Part shown: positions 33,779 through 43,423 of the stretch, piece after piece
Layout of the letters: every line of letters starts with the position of its first letter
How positions within the stretch are numbered: the stretch's first letter is position 1
Source: Streptomyces sp. NBS 14/10
GTDB taxonomy: Bacteria > Actinomycetota > Actinomycetes > Streptomycetales > Streptomycetaceae
DNA length: 64,000 bases
Direction: 5' to 3'
NCBI RefSeq assembly: GCF_002224125.1
Contig: NZ_NCSM01000004.1
Span: 364,130-428,129, forward strand
The notes under the pieces: generated by a model
Told to the model about the DNA's origin: nothing
Seen by the model: the letters and a program-made list of their open reading frames with translations, nothing else
Database searches by the model: none
Program-made: the position numbers and the translations under genes

Positions 33779-34888
33779 GTGCTTGAGAACCTTTCCTCCT
33801 CCCGTGCGCTGCCGTGGTTCGTACGGCCCAGCGCCCGTACCTGGCGGTGTGATCCCGCGCCCGCCGAGGTGCGGGGCTTCCATGCCGCGCTGCCCGACTA
33901 CGCACCCACCCCACTGACCGAACTCCCGGAGCTGGCCTCGGAGTTGGGGGTGGGCCGGGTCTTCGTCAAGGACGAGTCATGCCGTCTGGGGCTGCCCGCC
34001 TTCAAGGCGTTGGGCGCGTCCTGGGCGGTCCACCGCACCCTGGCCGAGCGGGCCGCGAGCGGTCGAGCATCGGGTCCGGTCACCCTGGTGACCGCCACCG
34101 ACGGCAACCACGGCCGCGCGGTGGCCCGTACGGCACGTCTGCTCGGGCAGTACGCCCACGTCTTCGTTCCGCAGGGTGTGCATCCGCAGGCCGTGGCGGC
34201 CATCGCCGCCGAGCGGGCCGAGGTCACCGAGGTCGAGGGGGCGTACGACGAGGCCGTACGCCTGGCGGCGCGGGCCGCCGCCGCGCCGGACGCGGTCCTG
34301 GTCCAGGACACCGCCTGGCCGGGCTATGAGCAGATCCCGGGATGGATCGTCGAGGGCTACTCCACCCTCTGCGCCGAGATCGACGAGCAGTTGGCGGCAC
34401 AGGGCATCGCCGACGGACCCGACCTCGTCTCCATCCCGGTGGGCGTGGGCTCGCTGGCCCAGGCCGTGATCACCCACTACCGCAGCCGTCCCTCGGGGCG
34501 GGCACCGGCGCTGCTGTCGGTGGAGCCGGAGGCCGCGCCCTGCGTCCTCGAAAGCCTCATCCACGGCGCACCGGTCGGCGTCACCACCGGCGAGACCACC
34601 ATGGCCGGACTGAACTGCGGCACCCCGTCCAGCATCGCGTGGCCCCATCTCAACGGCGGGCTGGACGCCGCGGTCGCCATCCCCGACGCCGACAGCGCCC
34701 ACGCCGCCGCCCGCCTCGCCGCCCTCGGCGTCTCCTCGGGCCCCTGCGGGGCCGCGCCGCTCGCCGGTCTGCGCGCGGTGCTCACCGGCGCGGGCGTCGG
34801 AGAACGCCGTACGGCGCTGGGGCTGGCCGCGAGCTCGGTCGTCGTACTGCTGAGCACCGAGGGCACGGCCGCCAACCCGCACTCGTGA
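33779..34888 (+). CDS. PLP-dependent ammonia-lyase, diaminopropionate ammonia-lyase-like
   Basis: A 369-residue fold-type II PLP enzyme. The PLP lysine is in GLPAFKALGASWAV, the phosphate/cofactor loop includes TATDGNHGRAVARTA, and AWPGYEQIPGWIVEGYSTL plus GLNCGTPSSIAWPHL match diaminopropionate ammonia-lyase (DpaL). That enzyme splits 2,3-diaminopropionate into pyruvate and ammonia. GTG 33779 is used; no strong ribosome site is seen. Two M20 amidohydrolase genes follow in the same direction, suggesting a pathway in which a protected or carbamoylated amino acid is first unmasked and then deaminated. Confidence 0.82.
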   Translation: MLENLSSSRALPWFVRPSARTWRCDPAPAEVRGFHAALPDYAPTPLTELPELASELGVGRVFVKDESCRLGLPAFKALGASWAVHRTLAERAASGRASGPVTLVTATDGNHGRAVARTARLLGQYAHVFVPQGVHPQAVAAIAAERAEVTEVEGAYDEAVRLAARAAAAPDAVLVQDTAWPGYEQIPGWIVEGYSTLCAEIDEQLAAQGIADGPDLVSIPVGVGSLAQAVITHYRSRPSGRAPALLSVEPEAAPCVLESLIHGAPVGVTTGETTMAGLNCGTPSSIAWPHLNGGLDAAVAIPDADSAHAAARLAALGVSSGPCGAAPLAGLRAVLTGAGVGERRTALGLAASSVVVLLSTEGTAANPHS

Positions 34889-34966
34889 TCGCGACCTCGG
34901 CCCACTGATCCGCCCTCACCATCGCCCACGTCACCACCGCTTCCGCCAACCACCTGGAGACAAGCC

Positions 34967-36232
34967 GTGACAAGCCCGAAGATCACGATCAACGGTGATC
35001 GCCTGTGGCATTCCCTCATGGACCTCGCCGAGATCGGCGCGTACGACGACGAGCGCACCGGCCTGCGCGGCGTCAACCGCCTCGCCCTGACCGACGCCGA
35101 CGCGGCCGGCCGCCGCCGGGTCGTCGGCTGGATGGAAGAGGCCGGACTGGCCGTCCGTATCGACCGGATGGGCAACATCTACGGCCGCCGCGAGGGCACC
35201 GACCCGACCGCGGCCCCGGTCCTGACCGGCTCGCATATCGACAGCGTCGCCACCGCCGGGGCCTTCGACGGCTGCCTCGGCGTCCTGGGCGGCATCGAGG
35301 TCGTCCGCACCCTCAACGAACGCGGCATCACCACCCGCCGCCCGATCGAGGTCGGCATCTTCACCGAGGAGGAAGGCGTCCGCTTCGGCACCGACATGCT
35401 CGGCAGCGCCGTCGCCGCCGGCCGCCTCACCATGGAGTACGCGCACGCCCTGACCGACCGCGACGGCCACACCCTCGGCGTCGAACTCATCCGCACCGGC
35501 TTCGCCGGCCCCACCGACGTACGCCTCGCCCCGCCCCACGCCTACGTCGAATGCCACATCGAACAGGGCCCCGTCCTCGCCGAGCACGATGTCCCGGTCG
35601 GTGTCGTCACCGGCGTGCAGGGCATCTCCTGGCAGGAGATCACCATCCACGGGCGCGCCGCCCACGCCGGCACCACCCCCACCCAGCTGCGCGCCGACGC
35701 CGGCCTCGCCGCCGCGCAGATCATCGTCCACCTGCGGTCCCTGGTCGACTCCGGCGAGTACGGCGAGCTGCGCGCCACCGTCGGCCATCTGGTCGTCCAC
35801 CCGGACCTGACCAACATCGTCCCGGCCCGCGCCGAGATGACCGTCGATCTGCGCAACCCCGACGACGCTCAGATGGCCCGCGCAGAGGAAGCCCTGGCCG
35901 CGTTCCTGCGCGACCTGGAGAACAGCCGGCCGGGCCTGTCGCTGACCACCCGGCGGATGGCCAAGACCGCCTACGTGCCCTTCGACCACGGTGTACAGAA
36001 GGTCATCGCCCAGGCCGCCGACGACCACGGCCTGGAGCACATCTCCCTGCTCTCCGGCGCCGGCCACGACGCCCAGGAGATCGCCGCGCTCTGCCCCACC
36101 GCCATGATCTTCGTACGCGGTGAGCACGACGGCATCAGCCACAACCCCCGCGAGTACTCCACGCCCGAGGCATGCGCCCACGGCGTCGACGTGCTGGCCA
36201 CCACCCTCCTGCGCCTGGCCGACCAGGACTGA
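34967..36232 (+). CDS. M20 amidohydrolase, N-carbamoyl-L-amino-acid hydrolase/allantoate amidohydrolase type
   Basis: A 421-residue zinc enzyme. Metal motifs are LTGSHIDSVATAGAFDG and FTEEEGVRFG, with ECHIEQGPVL and LSGAGHDAQEIA completing the HyuC/AllC pattern. The dimerisation domain lies between about 210 and 330 (TIHGRAAHAGTTP). It hydrolyses a ureido or carbamoyl group to release a free amino acid with CO2 and ammonia. The start is GTG 34967. It is the second gene of the lyase operon. Confidence 0.9.
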   Translation: MTSPKITINGDRLWHSLMDLAEIGAYDDERTGLRGVNRLALTDADAAGRRRVVGWMEEAGLAVRIDRMGNIYGRREGTDPTAAPVLTGSHIDSVATAGAFDGCLGVLGGIEVVRTLNERGITTRRPIEVGIFTEEEGVRFGTDMLGSAVAAGRLTMEYAHALTDRDGHTLGVELIRTGFAGPTDVRLAPPHAYVECHIEQGPVLAEHDVPVGVVTGVQGISWQEITIHGRAAHAGTTPTQLRADAGLAAAQIIVHLRSLVDSGEYGELRATVGHLVVHPDLTNIVPARAEMTVDLRNPDDAQMARAEEALAAFLRDLENSRPGLSLTTRRMAKTAYVPFDHGVQKVIAQAADDHGLEHISLLSGAGHDAQEIAALCPTAMIFVRGEHDGISHNPREYSTPEACAHGVDVLATTLLRLADQD

Positions 36233-36349
36233 CCACCCACGGCGGCCCACACCGCACAGAGCCCACAGCCGATCAACACACCGCCCATCCCCCACGTACC
36301 ACCCGCCCCCTGATCCCCCGAAGCGGCATCAGAACGTCGGAAGGCATTC

Positions 36350-37543
36350 ATGCTCCCCGAGACCCACTCAACTCCGCCGCCTTCAGCGGCTCCCGACGCC
36401 CTGGACCCGGACCCCGGCCGCCTGCTGGCCAGGCTGATCTCCATCGACTCCGTCAACCCGGACCTCGTCCCCGGCGGGGCAGGCGAGACCGTCATCGCCG
36501 ATTTCTGCGGCCAATGGCTGGTCGCCCGCGGCTTCGAGGTCCACAGCCTCGAAAAGCGCCCCGGCCGGCCCTCACTCGTCGCGATCGCCCGCGGCACGGG
36601 CGGCGGCCGTTCGCTCATGCTCAACGGCCACCTCGACACCGTCAGCCTCGCCGACTACGACGGTGACCCGCTCGCCCCGCGGATCCACGACGGCAAGATG
36701 CACGGCCGCGGCGCCTTCGACATGAAGGGCGGCATCGCCGCCATGATGGTCGCCGCCGCACGCGCCACCGCCCAGGGGCCGCTGCGCGGCGACGTGATCG
36801 TCGCCTGCGTAGCCGACGAGGAGCACGGCAGCCACGGCACTGCGGAGGTGCTGGAGTCCTTCACCGCCGACGCGGCGATCGTCACCGAGCCGAGCCATCT
36901 CCAACTGACCCTCGCCCACAAGGGCTTCGCCTGGTACGACGTGGAGATCGAAGGCCGTGCCGCCCACGGTTCGCGCCCCGAGCTCGGCATCGACGCCATC
37001 GCCAAGGCGGGCCACTTCCTGGTCGCGCTGGAGGAACTGGGACAGCGCCTCGCGCGGGGCCCGGCACACCCCCTCCTGGGCGCCGGTACCGTCCACGCCT
37101 CCGTCATCCACGGTGGCCAGGAACCCTCCACCTACCCGGCGCACTGCCGCATCACCCTGGAGCGCCGCACCGTCCCCGGCGAGAGCGCCGCCACCGTCGA
37201 GCGGGAACTGACCGATGTCCTCGATCACCTCGCCGCCACCGTTCCCGACTTCCACTACCGGCTGATCCCCGGCCTGCACCGCGAACCCTTCCAAACCGAC
37301 CCCGACGCGCCCATCGTCCGCACCCTCACCCGCCACGCCGAACAGGCCCTCGGCCATCCGCCCGTGGTGCGCGCCGAGCCGTTCTGGACCGACTGCGCCC
37401 TGCTGGACCGCGCGGGCATCCCCTGCCTGCTCTTCGGCGTCGACGGCGCGGGCGCCCACGCGGCCACCGAGTACGTCGACCTCGCCTCGCTGGACCGCCT
37501 CACCGACATCCTCACCCACACCATCGCCGACTTCTGCTCCTGA
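36350..37543 (+). CDS. M20 peptidase, ArgE/DapE-like deacylase
   Basis: A 397-residue enzyme. Zinc motifs are MLNGHLDTVSLADYDGDP, GAFDMKGGIAAMM and VADEEHGSHGTAEV, with AAHGSRPELGIDAI at the lid domain and LLFGVDGAGAHAATEYVDL near the end. This fits acetylornithine deacetylase-like and succinyl-diaminopimelate desuccinylase-like proteins. It probably removes an acyl group from an amino acid derivative that the preceding enzymes also handle. Its last 32 bases overlap the end of the converging MFS gene. Confidence 0.88.
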   Translation: MLPETHSTPPPSAAPDALDPDPGRLLARLISIDSVNPDLVPGGAGETVIADFCGQWLVARGFEVHSLEKRPGRPSLVAIARGTGGGRSLMLNGHLDTVSLADYDGDPLAPRIHDGKMHGRGAFDMKGGIAAMMVAAARATAQGPLRGDVIVACVADEEHGSHGTAEVLESFTADAAIVTEPSHLQLTLAHKGFAWYDVEIEGRAAHGSRPELGIDAIAKAGHFLVALEELGQRLARGPAHPLLGAGTVHASVIHGGQEPSTYPAHCRITLERRTVPGESAATVERELTDVLDHLAATVPDFHYRLIPGLHREPFQTDPDAPIVRTLTRHAEQALGHPPVVRAEPFWTDCALLDRAGIPCLLFGVDGAGAHAATEYVDLASLDRLTDILTHTIADFCS

Positions 37544-38738
37544 GCCCCAGCTTCCGGGCGGTGACGGAGAGGACGAGGAGGACCAGCCCGGCCGCAGGGG
37601 CCAGCGCGAAGGCGGCGGACGCGCCCAGGCTGTCGGCAGCGCTGCCGGCGAGGGACGCCGCAAGCGCCGAACCCGCCGCGCCGGCGGAGTTGTTCCAGGT
37701 GAACGCCTCCGTGAGGACCGTGGGGTGGACGGACTTCTCGGTGAGGACGTTCAGCAGGACGAGCGTCGGCGGTACCGCCGCCTCCGTGACCACCACGGCC
37801 GCGCCGAGCCAGATCGCGGATGGTGCGAGGGGAAGCAGCAGCCCTGTGCCTGCCAGGTACCCGCTGGCGACGACGAGTTGGAGATGGGCCGGGGCGCGGT
37901 GCCGACGCAGTCCGTAGAGCCAGCCGGAGAGCAGTCCGCTGAGGCTGGCGGCGGCGGTGATCGGCGCGGCCGCCTCGGGCATGCCGTGTCCGATGGCGAA
38001 GGCGCTCACCGAGACGCCCATGGTGCCGAAGTAGAGCCCGATGGCCAGGTTGAGCAGGGCGAGGAGGAGGAAGTCCGGCCGCAGCAGCGTCCGTTCAGTG
38101 CTCTTGGCGCTCTCGGTGCTTTCGGTGGTGTGCCCGCGGGCCGGCCGGGGTGCGGTGTGGCGCTGGGCGGCCAGGGCGCCTCCTCCGCCCAGGATCAGGG
38201 CCGCGGCGATGGCGGTGGCCAGGGCCGTGTCGTCGGCCGCACCGAGCGCGGTGACCAGGACGGGCCCGAGGAGGAAGGCGGTGGCGTTGGCCAACGATTC
38301 CAGGGAGAAGGCGGTGGGCAGTTCACCGGCGCGCTCCTCGCGCAGCAGATGGACCCAGCGGGCCGCGGAGAGAGCTCCGAGCTGGGGGACTGCCGCGCCG
38401 GCGCAGACGGCGGCGGCGATGAGTACGGTCGAGGAGGTCGCGGCCAGGACGCCGACGATGGCGGTGCCGTGGGCGAGCAGCGAGAACGGAAGAACGCGGG
38501 GCTGGCCGAACCGGTCGACCACACGCGCCAGACAGGGGCCGATCAGCGCCTCGGCCAGGGCGAACCCGGCGGTGGCCAGGCCGGCGGTGCCGTAGGAGCC
38601 GGTGCGGGCGTGTACCAGCCAGACCAGGCCGAGGCCGGTCATGGCGATGCCGACGCGGCCCACGGCGGCGGCAAGGAAGAAAGCGGCGGCACCGGGGATA
38701 CGCAGCAGTGGACGGTAGCCGGACGCGTCGGACGACAT
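37512..38738 (-). CDS. MFS transporter, possible exporter
   Basis: A 408-residue membrane protein with about 12 segments (FFLAAAVGRVGIAMTGLGLVWLV first). The region between segments 6 and 7 has a short STESAKSTERT linker. A tail of basic residues follows (KLGLRSRSRRW). ATG 38738 is chosen because the frame upstream to 38969 reads as non-membrane, low-homology sequence. No substrate can be inferred. It converges on the M20 gene with a 32-base overlap. Confidence 0.82.
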   Translation of the reverse strand: MSSDASGYRPLLRIPGAAAFFLAAAVGRVGIAMTGLGLVWLVHARTGSYGTAGLATAGFALAEALIGPCLARVVDRFGQPRVLPFSLLAHGTAIVGVLAATSSTVLIAAAVCAGAAVPQLGALSAARWVHLLREERAGELPTAFSLESLANATAFLLGPVLVTALGAADDTALATAIAAALILGGGGALAAQRHTAPRPARGHTTESTESAKSTERTLLRPDFLLLALLNLAIGLYFGTMGVSVSAFAIGHGMPEAAAPITAAASLSGLLSGWLYGLRRHRAPAHLQLVVASGYLAGTGLLLPLAPSAIWLGAAVVVTEAAVPPTLVLLNVLTEKSVHPTVLTEAFTWNNSAGAAGSALAASLAGSAADSLGASAAFALAPAAGLVLLVLSVTARKLGLRSRSRRWCG

Positions 38739-38970
38739 GAGGAGTCCTTCGTCGCCGCCGGGCGGGGCGGGCCACCTCAGGTCGCCGGCGCCTGGCACCC
38801 CGCCGGGGTGCGAAGAAGAACTGGTGCGACCCGTGGCCCGCCAAGGACGTCCATGACTGCGGAAGGACGGGACACGCGCCCTCGCCGCCACCCGAACACC
38901 AGGCGGAGGTGAAATACCGGGCCCGGGCCAAGGCGGGACCGGGCGACTGGGACGACCGTAACAGGACATG

Positions 38971-39002
38971 AGGGTTCACCGGACCCAGGTCCGGTGAACC
39001 CT
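38971..39002 (-). terminator. Terminator after ridA
   Basis: Perfect 15-base arms, AGGGTTCACCGGACC and its complement, with almost no loop, 29 bases beyond the leftward RidA stop at 39031. It insulates the MFS gene promoter (38739-38970), where nothing else is visible. Confidence 0.8.
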
Positions 39003-39030
39003 CCTGGCACGCCGTGAATGTGGCGGGACG

Positions 39031-39438
39031 TCAGTCGAGGATCGCGGTGGCTTCGATCTCGACGAGATGGTCGGGTACGTCCAGTGCCGCAACGCCCAGC
39101 AGCGTGGCAGGCGGGGTCGGGGTGACCCCCAGCTTCGCGGCCGCCGCAGCGATCCCCTCCAGGAGCGCGGGCATCTTGTCGGGCGTCCAGTCGACGACGT
39201 AGACGGTCAGCTTCGCCACATCGTCGAACGAGCCGCCGACCCCCGCGAGGGCGGTGCCGATGTTGAGGTAGCACTGTTCGACCTGCGCGGCGAGGTCGCC
39301 CTCGCCGACCGTGTTCCCCTCGGCGTCCCAGGCGACCTGCCCGGCGATGAAGACCTGCTTCGACCCGGATGCGATCGACACCTGCCGGTAGACATCGATC
39401 TTGGGCAATCCGTCGGGGTTCACGAGAGTGATGGCCAT
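39031..39438 (-). CDS. RidA-family (YjgF/UK114) protein
   Basis: A 135-residue trimeric chorismate-mutase-like fold protein. Landmarks are VFIAGQVAWDAEGNTVGEGDLAAQVEQCYLNIGTALA, KLTVYVVDWTPDKMPALLEG, and the end DHLVEIEATAIL with its conserved Glu. RidA enzymes hydrolyse reactive imine/enamine intermediates made by PLP enzymes. That is interesting next to the PLP lyase cluster, though the gene is a separate unit. It is divergent from an HxlR regulator. Confidence 0.88.
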   Translation of the reverse strand: MAITLVNPDGLPKIDVYRQVSIASGSKQVFIAGQVAWDAEGNTVGEGDLAAQVEQCYLNIGTALAGVGGSFDDVAKLTVYVVDWTPDKMPALLEGIAAAAAKLGVTPTPPATLLGVAALDVPDHLVEIEATAILD

Positions 39439-39468
39439 GCTGCCAGTCTCCTTGCTTGCTCTCTTGTG

Positions 39469-39535
39469 GTTACTCAGGAACGGTAGGAGAGTGGCCGCTG
39501 ACATGGAAGAACGCACTTTTCAGTGACTGAGGAAC
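39469..39535. promoter_or_regulatory. Two 13-bp repeats between ridA and the HxlR gene
   Basis: GTTACTCAGGAAC (39469-39481, 10 of 13 positions palindromic) and GTGACTGAGGAAC (39523-39535) are near-identical and 54 bases apart. The first lies 31 bases from the ridA start, the second directly before the HxlR start. The HxlR protein is the likely binder. Confidence 0.6.
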
Positions 39536-39538
39536 CTT

Positions 39539-39922
39539 ATGGTGACCAAGCAGTACAAGGGCAGCTCGCTCGACGAAGCGGACCTGAGGCGCGCGGATTC
39601 CCTGGCGCGGGAGATCTTCTCGGATGTCGCCAACAAATGGGCGTTCCTGATCATCGAGATGCTCGGTGAGCGCACCCTGCGCTTCAGCGAGCTGCGGAAC
39701 GAGGTCGAGGGCATCAGCCACAAGATGCTCACCCAGAACCTGCGCATGCTGGAGCACAACGGCCTGGTCGAGCGGACGGTGTACCCCACCGTCCCGCCGC
39801 GGGTCGAGTACACCCTCACCGAACCGGGCCGGGCCCTACGGGCGACGGTCGATGCGATGTGTGCCTGGACTCATCAGTACCTCGGCCACATTGAGACCGC
39901 CCGCCACCGCTTTGACGGCTGA
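39539..39922 (+). CDS. HxlR-family winged-helix regulator
   Basis: A 127-residue regulator. The HxlR pattern reads IFSDVANKWAFLIIEMLGERTLRFSELRNEVEGISHKMLTQNLRMLEHNGLV, here seen in parts such as RFSELRNEVEGISHKML, and the wing ERTVYPTVPPRVEYTLTEPG. There is no conserved Cys of the redox-sensing subgroup in the N-terminal part. It is divergent from ridA and probably controls it and itself. Confidence 0.9.
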   Translation: MVTKQYKGSSLDEADLRRADSLAREIFSDVANKWAFLIIEMLGERTLRFSELRNEVEGISHKMLTQNLRMLEHNGLVERTVYPTVPPRVEYTLTEPGRALRATVDAMCAWTHQYLGHIETARHRFDG

Positions 39923-39976
39923 CGGGCGGTCGCGACGCCTCCCGGGGCGCCTTCGAGGCGCCCTAGCGGGGCGGCT

Positions 39977-42900
39977 CTAGCTGAGCTCGACGAGCAGGTC
40001 ACCGCCCTCGACCTGCTGGACCCGGCTGATCGCGAGACGGGACACCTTCCCCGCCTTTGGGGCGGTGATGGTGGCCTCCATCTTCATCGCCTCGATGGTG
40101 GCCACGGTGGCACCGGCTTCGACCGTGTGCCCTTCGGCGACCGTGAGCGTGACGACGCCGGCGAAGGGGGCCGCGACATGGCCGGGGTTGGCCTTGTCGG
40201 CCTTCTGCGTCGCCGGGATGTCGGACGCCACGGAGGTGTCCCGCACCTGGATCGGCCGCAGCTGGCCGTTGAGCGAGGACATCACCGTACGCATCCCGCG
40301 TTCGTCGGCCTCGCCGATCGCTTCGAGCTCGATGAGCAGCCGGACACCGGGCTCGAGGTCCACCGCGTACTCCTTGCCCGGGCGCAGCCCGTAGAAGAAG
40401 TCCTTGCTGGCCAGCAGGCTGGTGTCGCCGTAGTTCTGGCGGTGGGTGGCGAAGTCCTTGGTCGGCCCGGGGAACAGCAGCCGGTTCAGTGTCGCGCGCC
40501 GGTCCTTCTCCAGCAGTTCACGGTCCTCGGCGGACAGCCCGGGGGTCGGCTTGGGGTCCGGGCGGCCCTGTAGCGCCTTGGTGCGGAACGGCTCCGGCCA
40601 GCCGCCGGGCGGGGTGCCGAGATCGCCGCGGAGAAAGCCGATGACCGAGTCGGGGATGTCGTACTTGTTCGGCTCGGCCTCGAAGTCCTCCGGCGCCACG
40701 CCGGCCCCGACCAGGTGCAGCGCGAGGTCGCCGACCACCTTCGACGAGGGGGTGACCTTCACCAGGTGGCCGAGCATCCGGTCGGCGGCGGCGTACACCG
40801 CCTCGACCTGCTCGAAGCGGTCGCCGAGGCCGAGCGCGATGGCCTGGGTGCGCAGATTGGACAGCTGTCCGCCGGGGATCTCGTGGTGGTAGACGCGTCC
40901 GGTCGGCGAGGCCAGACCGGCCTCGAACGGGGCGTAGACGGCGCGCACGGTCTCCCAGTACGGCTCCAGGTCGCCGACAGCCTGGAGGTCGAGACCGGTG
41001 GGCCGGTCGGAGTGGTCGGTGGCGGCCACGATCGCCGACAGCGACGGCTGGCTGGTGGTGCCCGCCATGGAGGCCACCGCCCCGTCCACCGCGTCCGCAC
41101 CGGCCTGGACCGCCGCGAGATAGGTGGCGAGCTGGCCGCCGGCGGTGTCGTGGGTGTGCAGGTGCACCGGCAGGTCGAACTCCCGGCGCAGCGCGGACAC
41201 CAGCTTGGCCGCGGCCGGGGCGCGCAGCAGCCCGGCCATGTCCTTGACGGCCAGGATGTGCGCGCCGGCGGCGACGATCTGCTCGGCCAGCCTCAGGTAG
41301 TAGTCGAGGGTGTACAGCTTCTCCGACGGGTCGGAGAGATCGGCGGTGTAGCACAGCGCGACCTCGGCGATCGCGGTGCCGGTGTTCCGTACGGCGTCGA
41401 TGGCGGGGCGCATCTGCCCGACGTCGTTGAGCGCGTCGAAGATCCGGAAGATGTCGATACCGGTGTTCGTGGCCTCTTCGACGAAGGAGTCCGTCACCTC
41501 GGTCGGGTACGGGGTGTAGCCGACGGTGTTACGGCCGCGCAGCAGCATCTGCAGGCAGATGTTCGGCACCGCCTCGCGCAGCTGGGCCAGGCGCTCCCAG
41601 GGGTCCTCGGCGAGGAAACGGAGTGCGACGTCGTAGGTGGCGCCGCCCCAGCACTCCAGCGACAGCAGCTGCGGCAGTGTCCGCGCCACCACCGGGGCCA
41701 CCGCGAGCAGGTCCTTCGTCCGTACGCGGGTGGCCAGCAGCGACTGATGCGCGTCACGGAAGGTGGTGTCGGTCACCCCGATGGTCGGCGAGTCGCGCAG
41801 CCACCGCGCGAAGCCCTCCGGACCGAGTTCGGTGAGCCTCTGCCGGGAGCCGGCAGGCGGTTCGGTGGCAGGGGTCAGCGGCAGCTTGGTGGTCGGGTCG
41901 AGCAGCGCCGGCCGCTCGCCGTGGGGCCTGTTCACCGTGACGTCGGCGAGGTAGGTGAGCAGCTTCGTACCGCGGTCGGCGGAGTGCCGTGCGGTCAGCA
42001 GATGCGGCCGCCGCTCGATGAACGACGTCGTGACCCGCCCGGCCCTGAAGTCCGGATCGTCCAGTACGGCCTGGAGGAACGGGATGTTCGTGGCCACCCC
42101 GCGGATGCGGAACTCGGCCACGGCACGCCGGGCGCGGCCGACCGCGGTGTCGAAGTCCCGGCCCCGGCAGGTCAGCTTGACCAGCATCGAGTCGAAGTGC
42201 GCGCTGATCTCCGTACCGGCGTGGGCGGTGCCGCCGTCCAGGCGGATGCCCGAGCCGCCCGGCGAGCGGTACGCGCTGATCATGCCGACGTCCGGGCGGA
42301 AACCGTTGGCCGGGTCCTCGGTGGTGATCCGGCACTGCAGCGCGGCACCGCGCAGCGTGACGGTCTCCTGCGAAAGACCGAGATCGGCCAGCGTCTGACC
42401 GGAGGCGATCCTCAGCTGGGCCTGCACCAGGTCGACGTCGGTGACCTCCTCGGTCACCGTGTGCTCGACCTGGATCCGCGGGTTCATCTCGATGAACACG
42501 TGGTTCCCGGCACGGTCGAGCAGGAACTCCACCGTGCCCGCGTTGCGGTAGCCGATCTGCCGGGCGAACCTCACCGCGTCGTCGCAGATCCGCGCCCGGA
42601 GCTCCGGGTCGAGATTGGGCGCGGGAGCCAGCTCGATCACCTTCTGGTGCCGGCGCTGCACCGAACAGTCACGCTCGAAGAGGTGCATGACGTTGCCCTG
42701 CGCGTCGGCGAGGATCTGCACCTCGATATGGCGGGGCTCGACGACGGCCTTCTCCAGGAAGACGGTCGGATCGCCGAACGCGGAGGCGGCCTCGCGGGAT
42801 GCCGCCTCGATGGACTCGCGCAGCGTCCTCCGGTCCTCGACCCGCCGCATACCGCGTCCGCCACCGCCGGCCACGGCCTTGACGAACACCGGGAAGCCGA

Positions 42901-43351
42901 GCTCCTCCGCCGCCTGGACCAGCTCGTCCACGTCGGTGGAGGGTTGTGAGGAGCCGAGCACCGGGACACCGGCCGCACGGGCCGCGGCCACCGCCCGCGC
43001 CTTGTTCCCGGTCAGCTCCAGGATCTGCGCGTCAGGGCCGACGAACGTGATGCCCGCCTCCTCGCACGCACGCGCGAGGTCGGGGTTCTCGGACAGGAAT
43101 CCGTACCCCGGGTACACCGCGTCCGCGCCCGCCGCTCGCGCCGCGCGGACGATCTCCTCCACGGACAGATAGGCCCGTACCGGATGCCCCGGTTCACCGA
43201 TCTCGTACGCCTCATCGGCCTTCAGCCGGTGCAACGAGTTGCGGTCTTCGTACGGGAACACGGCGACGGTTTTCGCGCCCAGCTCATAGCCGGCTCGGAA
43301 CGCCCGAATCGCGATTTCACCACGGTTGGCAACGAGGATCTTCCGGAACAT
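39977..43351 (-). CDS. pyc: Pyruvate carboxylase
   Basis: A 1124-residue anaplerotic enzyme that makes oxaloacetate from pyruvate, bicarbonate and ATP. The biotin carboxylase domain spans about 1-450 (KILVANRGEIAIRAFRAGYE, VAGGGGRGMRRV, EMNPRIQVEHTVTEE). The carboxyltransferase domain follows (TDTTFRDAHQSLLATRVRT, and LHTHDTAGGQLATYLAA with the metal site). The C-terminal biotinyl domain carries the biotin lysine in IEAMKMEATI (residue 1090). ATG 43351 has a G-rich ribosome site (AAGGGGGGA). Two copies of a TGGCACC/GGTGCCA palindrome upstream imply a dedicated regulator. Confidence 0.97.
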   Translation of the reverse strand: MFRKILVANRGEIAIRAFRAGYELGAKTVAVFPYEDRNSLHRLKADEAYEIGEPGHPVRAYLSVEEIVRAARAAGADAVYPGYGFLSENPDLARACEEAGITFVGPDAQILELTGNKARAVAAARAAGVPVLGSSQPSTDVDELVQAAEELGFPVFVKAVAGGGGRGMRRVEDRRTLRESIEAASREAASAFGDPTVFLEKAVVEPRHIEVQILADAQGNVMHLFERDCSVQRRHQKVIELAPAPNLDPELRARICDDAVRFARQIGYRNAGTVEFLLDRAGNHVFIEMNPRIQVEHTVTEEVTDVDLVQAQLRIASGQTLADLGLSQETVTLRGAALQCRITTEDPANGFRPDVGMISAYRSPGGSGIRLDGGTAHAGTEISAHFDSMLVKLTCRGRDFDTAVGRARRAVAEFRIRGVATNIPFLQAVLDDPDFRAGRVTTSFIERRPHLLTARHSADRGTKLLTYLADVTVNRPHGERPALLDPTTKLPLTPATEPPAGSRQRLTELGPEGFARWLRDSPTIGVTDTTFRDAHQSLLATRVRTKDLLAVAPVVARTLPQLLSLECWGGATYDVALRFLAEDPWERLAQLREAVPNICLQMLLRGRNTVGYTPYPTEVTDSFVEEATNTGIDIFRIFDALNDVGQMRPAIDAVRNTGTAIAEVALCYTADLSDPSEKLYTLDYYLRLAEQIVAAGAHILAVKDMAGLLRAPAAAKLVSALRREFDLPVHLHTHDTAGGQLATYLAAVQAGADAVDGAVASMAGTTSQPSLSAIVAATDHSDRPTGLDLQAVGDLEPYWETVRAVYAPFEAGLASPTGRVYHHEIPGGQLSNLRTQAIALGLGDRFEQVEAVYAAADRMLGHLVKVTPSSKVVGDLALHLVGAGVAPEDFEAEPNKYDIPDSVIGFLRGDLGTPPGGWPEPFRTKALQGRPDPKPTPGLSAEDRELLEKDRRATLNRLLFPGPTKDFATHRQNYGDTSLLASKDFFYGLRPGKEYAVDLEPGVRLLIELEAIGEADERGMRTVMSSLNGQLRPIQVRDTSVASDIPATQKADKANPGHVAAPFAGVVTLTVAEGHTVEAGATVATIEAMKMEATITAPKAGKVSRLAISRVQQVEGGDLLVELS

Positions 43352-43423
43352 CGCTGTCCCCCCTTGTTCGGTCGGGCCGTCGATCGGCTCTTCATCGCAC
43401 CCTGGAAGCCATGTGAACGTTAG

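Noticed and set aside
40715..42949. A 744-codon frame antisense to pyruvate carboxylase
   Set aside because: Low-complexity Gly/Val/Arg composition without motifs; a shadow of the pyc gene.
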